A stretch of DNA of 13,474 nucleotides from contig MGXQ01000080.1 in NCBI GenBank assembly GCA_001801405.1, forward strand, positions 12,847-26,320, read 5' to 3'. Numbering within the stretch: position 1 is the first letter of the stretch; each line of letters opens with the position of its first letter. The DNA comes from Gammaproteobacteria bacterium RIFCSPHIGHO2_02_FULL_42_13. GTDB lineage: Bacteria; Pseudomonadota; Gammaproteobacteria; UBA12402. Positions 7,229 to 13,474 of this stretch are shown here, piece after piece. The translations under genes and the position numbers were made by a program. The notes beneath the pieces are model-generated. The model did not search any database. It saw only the letters and a list, made by a program, of their open reading frames with translations, and had not been told where the DNA came from.

Positions 7229-8701
7229 ATGCCAAAAAAACCAAGAAAAATAGAACAATTGTGTGATGCGATTAGCAGATATAAGCCTGAAGATATTGAT
7301 ACGGTGCTATCAGATAATGCGTATATTCTGTTTTTGACACGAAATTTACGTTCAGCTACGGGCGTGGATCGTGCGAATATTTTACTGTTGATCGTTTTAT
7401 ATTTACGTCGTGGATTGGTTCTCGCTGCAGATCATTTAACGGAAGTGCTTGGTCGCGTGCCGGAAGGATATGCGCCCGACGTTGACAAATGTGAGCCGAT
7501 GAGTGGACAACGGGCATTGAAGGCTGCATTAGATTTTTTAGCAACGGTTGCTGTTGAAATGCCACAGTATACAGGGCGTGATCTCCCCAAATTGAATTTA
7601 CTCGCGTTATTTGACGATTGTGTTAAGGCGGGGTTGTCGGATAGGGAAAAGATTGAAAAATATCTCAGTCGGCTGAAGACAACGCACGATAATTTAGGTA
7701 TATCTTTTCAAAACGCGATCTCAGCATTTGAGCCGCGCGCGCAACGCCGCATCGCATTTTTATGCTCCCTCGAAATAAGTGATCGACAAAAATTATCCTT
7801 TGAACAGCAGACACGATTAAGTGAATTTAAGTTGGCACCCAAAGATGCGCTATTGCAACAGTTTTATCTCATTATATTAAATGCACAACGAGATCTTGAT
7901 TTGGAAGCGGTTTGTGAATCGGCGGGTTATTGCATGGGCGACTTGCAGAAAAATTTTTCTGCGGTGACGGGAGTTTATTTAGGCAGGGGGACGGAGCCCC
8001 ATGCATTACAAACCTGTCGATTGCAGATGCATTTATATTTTAACGCTTATATGAAACAAGATCCTCGTGAGGGATGGTTGGCGTATTTGAATCCCCGTAT
8101 TTTTTTACCAATGCTTAGATCGCAGTTTGCTGCGGTGATCCAGGATTACCCGAGCTTATCAATGCCGCTTGATCAGTTGTTTCAGGTTTTTAAGCAAATG
8201 GCAGAAGGGGATCCCGTCGCGCAATTGAATGTGCAGTATTTAGAATTATATCTGGAACCTTATCAGAAGGGCGAATGGGATAAATTAAAAGGCGACGATT
8301 ATAAGGCGTCGGTTAGTCGGTATATTACAAATTTATATGAAATATATCAGGCGCATAAAGAGGCATTGGATGAATCTTATTTAGTTGCTTTAAGCGCTGG
8401 ATTGGATTTTTTGATCCAGGTAGATACCATGTTGAGGGCGGGTTATCGATTTAAAGTTGAGGGCTCAACATGGACATGCATAGACCATGGTACAATGATT
8501 GGTATTGCAGACATTACAACAGAAGAGTGTCCTGGTCTAACAGAGATGATAGAAGAGTATCGTTCCCATGTGATGAGCGATTATAAATCAGTATCCGAAG
8601 AAGAAGAAATTTTTCGAGTAAAAGCAGCGCGCATGTTACAGCAGATGCAGATAGATACAAGTCCCGAGCCGATTCCCGGCATATCTTTAGGGCGGAATTA
8701 A
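7229..8701 (+). CDS. Helical protein of unknown function, middle gene of the effector-like operon
   Basis: A 490-residue protein of no family I recognise. It starts 14 nt after the previous stop, with AGGA at 7217-7220 giving an 8-nt spacing to ATG. It begins with a basic stretch (MPKKPRKIEQ) and then appears largely alpha-helical throughout. It has no signal peptide and no clear membrane span; LLLIVLYLRRGLVL near 50-63 is hydrophobic but short. Near the C terminus an acidic run (SVSEEEE, ending 31 residues from the end) precedes TSPEPIPGI and a hydrophilic tail. The acidic run is further from the end than a classical Legionella E-block. The TSPEPxxG tail resembles that of the upstream protein. 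The next gene starts only 3 nt after its stop, so production is probably coupled to the phosphatase. A chaperone, partner or separate effector are all possible. Confidence 0.88.
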   Translation: MPKKPRKIEQLCDAISRYKPEDIDTVLSDNAYILFLTRNLRSATGVDRANILLLIVLYLRRGLVLAADHLTEVLGRVPEGYAPDVDKCEPMSGQRALKAALDFLATVAVEMPQYTGRDLPKLNLLALFDDCVKAGLSDREKIEKYLSRLKTTHDNLGISFQNAISAFEPRAQRRIAFLCSLEISDRQKLSFEQQTRLSEFKLAPKDALLQQFYLIILNAQRDLDLEAVCESAGYCMGDLQKNFSAVTGVYLGRGTEPHALQTCRLQMHLYFNAYMKQDPREGWLAYLNPRIFLPMLRSQFAAVIQDYPSLSMPLDQLFQVFKQMAEGDPVAQLNVQYLELYLEPYQKGEWDKLKGDDYKASVSRYITNLYEIYQAHKEALDESYLVALSAGLDFLIQVDTMLRAGYRFKVEGSTWTCIDHGTMIGIADITTEECPGLTEMIEEYRSHVMSDYKSVSEEEEIFRVKAARMLQQMQIDTSPEPIPGISLGRN

Positions 8702-8704
8702 ATC

Positions 8705-11467
8705 ATGAAATTTCGTAAGTTATTACAGGCCTGTTTAGTGCCCGGCGAATCGGTGCGTCGCGATTTAACAACGCCCGAAGATGAGGTATGCCACATGGCG
8801 GTACATCAGGTTGTTGTGGATAAATCACTGCCAATAATTGTTCGTGATTTCGCGCCGGGCGCGTATAATGGCATTAAACCGAGTGATTTAATACGTCGCG
8901 CGGATCATTTATTATTATCAGCCGAACGTATTTTAAGACATGTGAAATGCTTCACAGATAGTGAATATAAAGCAATAGAAATCTTAAGATACGAATGTCG
9001 TCAAAAAATTCGAGGGGCATTTGGGTCAATTGAAACGCTACGCGATTCGTATGGTGTAGGGCGGGATGACGCAGTGCCTGATTTTAAACCGTTTCAAACG
9101 ATCTTAGATAATTTGCGTGATGATATTATTTTATTATTTTTAAAGCCTAACGTTTTTCCAGATTATCAAACCGCGCTGGCAAGATTACAAAACACGGATC
9201 AGCAATTGGACATTGAGTCTTCTCGACCTGCCTGGTTGCACCGTTTTTATTTGAGAAATCAACAATATATTAATTATCATGAACCGATCGGTTATTTGAC
9301 GGATGCGCAGGTGAAGGAGTCACTTGTCCCAATCAATCCAGCGCCTTGGGACTTGCATGTTGTTCTAGATCAACGTGGCGTTTGTACGATTCCAACATCC
9401 GTGCGGCATCTTGAAGGGGTTGCAAATTTTGTTTGGGCGACGTTTTCATCTGTGCGCTATGTAGATGCATTGCAACAAAAACCATTATTCGTTGGTTCGC
9501 GTAGCACGTCATTAACGTCGCTTTATGTTGAGGATGAAACAGCACGACGGGCGATGGCTGAACGGATGTTATTTCAAGTAGCGAAAAATATCGGTGATCG
9601 ATTATTCAAAGAGGGTTGGATGCCTTCTACGAAGGGTTTTACCATTGCATTGCATTCGCTCTTAACGCTGACGACGCACTGGGCAGGTGGAGCCATTCAG
9701 CACGCCGAGAGAGTGTTGGATCGGGATCCTGAGACGCCGCAGATCCTCGATATTTGGGAAGCCGTTAAAGCATGGGCGCGGAGGAAAGAATGTATTACGT
9801 TAAACGGAGAAGTGGTGCCGGTTAGTATTCGGTTAATGACGTATGGTTGCAATGTTGGTCGTAATTGGGTGGTTGGCGAAGAAGAGGCAGAGATTAACAA
9901 GGTGGGGTATGGGCTATTTATAAACTCGGTTTGTGATTATGTAATATCACAAGAGCAGAAGAGCGTGGCCCATGATCCTGAGGGCGTTGATGATGATAGG
10001 CCACCTGATGCGCCTGATTCTCAACTCGTTAATATTTTCCGTTCTTTGCGCGAGGATCATTCGCTTGAAAATTGGTTGACACAAAAAACAGATTTGATGC
10101 TATATATAAGGGAATTAGCAGAGGCACGGCTTGCGCAGGACGATCCCATCAAACGAAAACGATATAATATTTTGTCTTTATTTGTTCAAACACAAGAATT
10201 GTTTTTAGAAAAAGGTGAAAAATATAAAGAAGATCGTTATATCTTTGAACTTCATGTGCGCATGATATTGCTTGAAAACTTAATCGGTGAGTCGCCGCAT
10301 ATATTTTGTAAATCGGGTTGCGATCGCACGGGAGTGGTTGATGAGTTGATTCAAACGTATCTTGCGTTTGAGGATCAAGTGGGACGGTATCCGACGTTAG
10401 ACGAGGTTGATTTTGACGTTGAAGAGGTGTCGTCCGGTTCACGCAAAAAAACGCTTTTAAATATGTGGTTTGCGGTAAAACAGTATAGTTGTGCGGTATA
10501 TACCGCAGAGGCCAATAAGATTGGTGGAAGAGCATTAAAATTAGATGTGGAGCATCGCGATAAGTATGGCAGAATGTTGTGGAAATCTGAACAACCCATC
10601 TCAAAATTAGTGGAAAAAGGATGGGATGTTTCAGCAGGAGCTTATAATGCGAATATCGAAGCGGCAGAGCAGCGCAGCGATACGAGGAGTTATCAAATGG
10701 TAGAACGTAGCGCGGCCATCCCGACGGCTGTTGAGTTATTACAAACGCATATTTCTACACTAGAATTTTTGCCTGCATTGTTAAATTTGTTGGTCGCTAA
10801 ACGTAAGAAAGAATCCGTTTCTGAGCAGCGTGCTTTTGGCTTGTTGTGCGCGCAAGGATTGGAGGGTGATATCGTGCGGCCTTCTTTGCAGGAAGGGTAT
10901 GAGCAATTGTCAAGGTTGGAGTTAGCGTGTCGCGATCCGCATCATTATGCTGTATTTAAATTTATGAAAGGTTGTGTGGAGTTGTATTTGAATCGCAATA
11001 TTGATATCGATGCGCCGCGCGATATGTTTGTGGAATTGCGAAAATCACAATCACATGTACCGCATGCGAGTGTGATTTATTTATTTGCGTCTGTATTCTG
11101 GGGGAAATTTATTTTTCCGCCAAGCGTTCAAACTAACGGTGCCATTTGTTTTGTACATCGCGTTCCAGCGATTAAAAACATGTTGTTATTATATTATGCG
11201 CGTTTGTCGGATGTATTAGGCGGACAGCATGATAAGCTGATCGAGTCGTTAATGGCCGCGTGGAAAAATAATGATTTTCAAGCTATTTTGCGTTTGGGTG
11301 CGGAATTGGATCGCATCCCAACGGAGACGGCAGTTGTTGTTGTGGCGCCATGGAGTGGGCGTGCTAAAGACTGTTTGCGCGAATTTTGCACGAATTTTAA
11401 AGTTGATCCGGAACAAATTTTGGCATTGGCAGCAAAACCTGTTGTGGTACCTTCGCTTGCGATGTAA
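8705..11467 (+). CDS. SopB/SidF-like phosphoinositide phosphatase, candidate Dot/Icm effector
   Basis: A 920-residue protein holding a CX5R phosphatase loop, HIFCKSGCDRTG, with nucleophile Cys535, Asp540 and Arg541. This closely resembles CKSGKDRTG of the SopB/IpgD inositol phosphatases, which Legionella SidF and SidP resemble in type; those remove phosphates from host phosphoinositides. Two further landmarks support the match: an NVG segment in VSIRLMTYGCNVGRN (Asn383), like NFGVNE upstream of the SopB loop, and ANKIGG (604-608) downstream, like NTGG in SopB. The length is close to that of SidF. Residues 1 to about 230 are helical and unrecognised, about 240-640 form the phosphatase, and about 705-810 look Sel1-like. 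The loop Lys that enterics carry as the fifth residue is Cys539 here. ATG 8705 follows the previous stop by 3 nt with only a weak AGGG-type site, suggesting translational coupling. The C-terminal PSLAM has a hydrophobic residue at -3, as in many Dot/Icm substrates. Family membership is fairly sure; substrate and secretion are inferred. Confidence 0.82.
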   Translation: MKFRKLLQACLVPGESVRRDLTTPEDEVCHMAVHQVVVDKSLPIIVRDFAPGAYNGIKPSDLIRRADHLLLSAERILRHVKCFTDSEYKAIEILRYECRQKIRGAFGSIETLRDSYGVGRDDAVPDFKPFQTILDNLRDDIILLFLKPNVFPDYQTALARLQNTDQQLDIESSRPAWLHRFYLRNQQYINYHEPIGYLTDAQVKESLVPINPAPWDLHVVLDQRGVCTIPTSVRHLEGVANFVWATFSSVRYVDALQQKPLFVGSRSTSLTSLYVEDETARRAMAERMLFQVAKNIGDRLFKEGWMPSTKGFTIALHSLLTLTTHWAGGAIQHAERVLDRDPETPQILDIWEAVKAWARRKECITLNGEVVPVSIRLMTYGCNVGRNWVVGEEEAEINKVGYGLFINSVCDYVISQEQKSVAHDPEGVDDDRPPDAPDSQLVNIFRSLREDHSLENWLTQKTDLMLYIRELAEARLAQDDPIKRKRYNILSLFVQTQELFLEKGEKYKEDRYIFELHVRMILLENLIGESPHIFCKSGCDRTGVVDELIQTYLAFEDQVGRYPTLDEVDFDVEEVSSGSRKKTLLNMWFAVKQYSCAVYTAEANKIGGRALKLDVEHRDKYGRMLWKSEQPISKLVEKGWDVSAGAYNANIEAAEQRSDTRSYQMVERSAAIPTAVELLQTHISTLEFLPALLNLLVAKRKKESVSEQRAFGLLCAQGLEGDIVRPSLQEGYEQLSRLELACRDPHHYAVFKFMKGCVELYLNRNIDIDAPRDMFVELRKSQSHVPHASVIYLFASVFWGKFIFPPSVQTNGAICFVHRVPAIKNMLLLYYARLSDVLGGQHDKLIESLMAAWKNNDFQAILRLGAELDRIPTETAVVVVAPWSGRAKDCLREFCTNFKVDPEQILALAAKPVVVPSLAM

Positions 11468-11489
11468 TTAAATTGGGTTTTTTTTATCT

Positions 11490-11522
11490 CTTAAGATTTC
11501 CTTAAGGTTTATTAGATACGAT
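11490..11522 (+). promoter_or_regulatory. PmrA-box-like promoter P2 for the membrane protein gene
   Basis: CTTAAG-ATTTC-CTTAAG at 11490-11506 is identical to the site before the three-gene operon; the exact match extends four bases further upstream (from 11486). TACGAT lies 10 nt downstream at 11517-11522, the same position as TACAAT in P1. Flanking bases otherwise differ, so the shared block reflects the site rather than a long duplication. Eight T's come just before the box and none of note after it, so a terminator reading does not fit here. The leader of about 50 nt ends in AAGGAG. Confidence 0.72.
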
Positions 11523-11564
11523 TTGAGCAGAATTTTTAAGGGTAACCGTTTTTGACAAATAAGA

Positions 11565-11570
11565 AAGGAG
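11565..11570 (+). promoter_or_regulatory. Consensus ribosome binding site of the membrane protein gene
   Basis: AAGGAG lies 6 nt before the ATG at 11577. It is the strongest Shine-Dalgarno site in the window and fixes that start. The sites of the operon genes upstream are weaker. Confidence 0.85.
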
Positions 11571-11576
11571 AAAATT

Positions 11577-13337
11577 ATGCCAATTATTAGTAGTGATGAT
11601 GAGGAGCTGTTGCCTAGTGGTGGTGCTGGTGGTGGTGATGCGGCTGGTGTGGCTGATATGCCTCACGACCGCCCTCGGATACCTCATATTCCACCGTCTC
11701 GCATGACGCTTGCCGGTGTTGCTAGTATGCTTAGAGGTGGTCGCGGTGGTGGTGCTTCTGCCCCATTAGCGACCGAGGGTGATGATTCTAGTCTTCCCTT
11801 GCTGCCTGTTCGGCCACGTTCTCTGTCTCCGTCAAGCCATGGTTCTGCTGTGGATGAAGGAGACGCACCCGCGGGTGAGGGGCGTCGTGGTGGCATTTTT
11901 GCTGTTGGTCGATTTGTGAAAAACATTGCGGGTCATGCTTTGGTGGATAGCTGGGTCATTCCTCTTGCGGCGGCAGCTGATGCTGTTGTGGTTATTGGAT
12001 CTGCGGGAAATCTCCATTCGACATTACATCGTCGCGCACTAAAAATTGCTGCTGGACGTTGGGAAAAAGACATTTTTAGAGACGATGCTGGCAAGGTTGT
12101 GCCAAATGTTGGTCATGGTAAAGACGGTGAAATAGTTTTTCACAATGTCATTCCTCGCATGATTCCAGTTTTCGTGGCGCTGCAATTGGCCGTATGGTAT
12201 TATTTGAATAATCTGGCCACAGCGAGTATTCGTCCTGTCGGTGATATTTACGATACAGGTAATGCGGCATTTGTTTATCAGCAGCAAGAAGCCGCTATTA
12301 ATGGAACATACGCAGGCTATCGTGATACAAGTGGTGTGGCGCTTGGCGATGTGATGCAGACGGGTGGGTGGAATATTTTGTTTGTTGTCATTAATGGTGT
12401 TTATGTTTTAGTTGGCGCTGCGCTCGGTTTGAAAGAGCATGCGAATTTGCGTGATAGGCTTAAAGATGCTCCAGATGTAGAAGATGGTGAAGCTGCAGTT
12501 GCTGCTCGTCCTGCTCATACGTACAATACGGTTTTCCGTCGAATCACACGCCATCCCGATGGTTCCTATAATGGTTGGAATATTGGCGCGATGTTATTGT
12601 TTGTGGCGCAAATTGTCGTGTTATCGACAAGTGGTTCGCAGGCCGATTGGCTAAGAACAGTGGCCGCATCGGATCCAGATTTTGCCGTGTTGATCGATCC
12701 ATCACAATTACGTGCGGCGTTTGAAAATGATGCGCGCTATCTTGATTTACCACAAAGATTAGCGACAGCATTAGGCGTTGCCATGCCAACGGTATCGTTT
12801 GGTATTATCGATGCCGTTATGCAGATATTAACAAGCGCGTACACGCAAGCGCGCAATGAAGCGTTTGGTCAACCCGTTGTGGTTGTCGCAGTGGGTTCAA
12901 TGTTTGCATTAGTGACGACGCAATTGCGTAAATGTATGGAACCACCCGGCGTGCAGGTTGCGCCACGAAGGCTTGGTGGTGGGCGTAGGGCTGCTGGGCT
13001 TTCGCTATTGCAGTCAGTGTTGGATCCCGATGCAGCAGCTTCTAATGATGAGTTACAAGTACCAGCTCGAGCATCTAGGTTGGCGCGTGCAGCAGCAGCA
13101 GAACAGCAGTATACGGAATTAGTTCGAGCGGCGAGTTCGAGAGCGCCGCGTCCTGCTATACCTAAGTGGATTGAAGGTGCGGGTTTTTGTTCTTTCGAAT
13201 TTTTTGGACCTCGTGCTGAATTACTCGCTGATGCTGCTGAAAGAGCAGTACGGGGCGGAGTGAGGCAAGCAAGAGACACAGAGGGTGCCACTGAGAGAGA
13301 TTCATTATTAGCAGCGCGCGGTAGTAGGTTGGGCTAA
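11577..13337 (+). CDS. Multi-spanning membrane protein with di-leucine motifs, candidate effector
   Basis: A 586-residue protein of no family I recognise. Residues 1-110 are low-complexity and Gly/Pro/Ser/Ala-rich, probably disordered. About six hydrophobic segments follow (near 122-143, 191-213, 264-284, 333-352, 396-418 and 432-450), then a 136-residue Ala/Arg-rich soluble tail. There is no cleavable signal peptide. An acidic di-leucine motif of the host adaptor type, [DE]xxxL[LI], occurs near each end: DDEELL (7-12) and ERDSLL (573-578). With an even number of spans both would face the same side. Acidic residues at -20, -18, -14 and -12 from the C terminus recall an E-block secretion signal. 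Translation uses the consensus site before 11577 and transcription probably the PmrA-box-like P2. The first 300 bases are rich in GGT/GCT codons and unlike the neighbours in composition. An effector inserted in a host membrane fits best; an ordinary inner-membrane protein is the alternative. Confidence 0.87.
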   Translation: MPIISSDDEELLPSGGAGGGDAAGVADMPHDRPRIPHIPPSRMTLAGVASMLRGGRGGGASAPLATEGDDSSLPLLPVRPRSLSPSSHGSAVDEGDAPAGEGRRGGIFAVGRFVKNIAGHALVDSWVIPLAAAADAVVVIGSAGNLHSTLHRRALKIAAGRWEKDIFRDDAGKVVPNVGHGKDGEIVFHNVIPRMIPVFVALQLAVWYYLNNLATASIRPVGDIYDTGNAAFVYQQQEAAINGTYAGYRDTSGVALGDVMQTGGWNILFVVINGVYVLVGAALGLKEHANLRDRLKDAPDVEDGEAAVAARPAHTYNTVFRRITRHPDGSYNGWNIGAMLLFVAQIVVLSTSGSQADWLRTVAASDPDFAVLIDPSQLRAAFENDARYLDLPQRLATALGVAMPTVSFGIIDAVMQILTSAYTQARNEAFGQPVVVVAVGSMFALVTTQLRKCMEPPGVQVAPRRLGGGRRAAGLSLLQSVLDPDAAASNDELQVPARASRLARAAAAEQQYTELVRAASSRAPRPAIPKWIEGAGFCSFEFFGPRAELLADAAERAVRGGVRQARDTEGATERDSLLAARGSRLG

Positions 13338-13362
13338 ATAAAATGTAGGTTGGTGCTGAGCT

Positions 13363-13453
13363 AGCGTAGCCCGCATGGAGCGAAGCGGAATGCGGGAATA
13401 TTTATTCACCTCATTATTCCCCGCATTTCGCTTCGCTCCATGCGGGCTACGCT
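13363..13453. repeat. REP-type inverted repeat C, possible terminator
   Basis: Two 34-bp arms (13363-13396 and 13420-13453) are reverse complements with a single mismatch, around a 23-nt AT-rich loop. Each arm also contains its own hairpin (CCCGCAT/ATGCGGG) around a GCGAAGC core. The unit AGCGTAGCCCGCATGG is typical of dispersed REP-like elements in gammaproteobacteria. It starts 26 nt after the stop of the membrane protein gene. The long stem could stop transcription or protect the 3' end, although no strong T-run follows. Bases 13454-13474 hold nothing I can name. Confidence 0.85.
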
Positions 13454-13474
13454 TGCTGAAAGAGCAGTTTTAGG

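Noticed and set aside
10149..10604. 151-codon open frame on the minus strand
   Set aside because: It lies opposite the conserved phosphatase core, has no ribosome site, and looks like a codon-bias shadow.
11475..11485. GGG followed by eight T's as terminator after the phosphatase gene
   Set aside because: No GC-rich inverted repeat precedes the T-run.
11552..11557. Perfect TTGACA -35 element before the membrane protein gene
   Set aside because: A -10 at normal spacing would fall on the start codon, and nothing like TATAAT is there.
12869..13291. 140-codon open frame on the minus strand
   Set aside because: It mirrors the GC-rich Ala/Arg tail of the membrane protein gene; the composition explains the lack of stops.

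Overview
The window looks like a chromosomal segment of a gammaproteobacterium, most likely an intracellular member of the order Legionellales (Legionella/Coxiella/Berkiella-like). The grounds are a lipid A gene run (lpxA, lpxB, rnhB) in the order usual for gammaproteobacteria, moderate-to-low GC, and REP-like palindromes between genes. It is followed by large eukaryote-oriented proteins of unknown family under what look like PmrA-type promoters. The assignment is an inference; no marker gene fixes the genus.

Left part (1-2429): the 3' two thirds of lpxA (cut by the window edge), complete lpxB and complete rnhB, all on the + strand. lpxA and lpxB are 8 nt apart and form an operon. Two inverted REP-like hairpins lie between lpxB and rnhB. 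The first supplies the last nine codons and the stop of lpxB. In many gammaproteobacteria dnaE follows rnhB, but here an accessory locus starts directly after it.

Middle part (2425-11467): a promoter-like site CTTAAG-ATTTC-CTTAAG overlaps the rnhB stop codon and is followed 10 nt later by TACAAT. After a leader holding a large inverted repeat come three tightly packed genes. They encode a 1538-residue helical protein with Sel1-like stretches and Gly/Ala linkers, a 490-residue helical protein of unknown family, and a 920-residue protein with a CX5R phosphatase signature (CKSGCDRTG, Cys535). That signature and flanking motifs resemble the SopB/IpgD/SidF/SidP phosphoinositide phosphatases of secreted effectors. 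Gaps of 14 and 3 nt point to one operon.

Right part (11468-13474): the same 17-bp site recurs, with the same 10-nt spacing to a TACGAT -10-like hexamer, in front of a 586-residue multi-spanning membrane protein. This protein has a disordered Gly/Pro-rich N terminus and acidic di-leucine motifs near both ends. A strong 34-bp-arm inverted repeat follows and may end the transcript.

Taken together, the best reading is a PmrA-controlled cluster of candidate Dot/Icm (type IVB) effectors inserted next to housekeeping lipid A genes: a phosphoinositide phosphatase, two large helical partner proteins of unknown function, and a membrane protein with host-type sorting signals. Promoter identity, secretion and phosphatase activity are inferred from sequence only.
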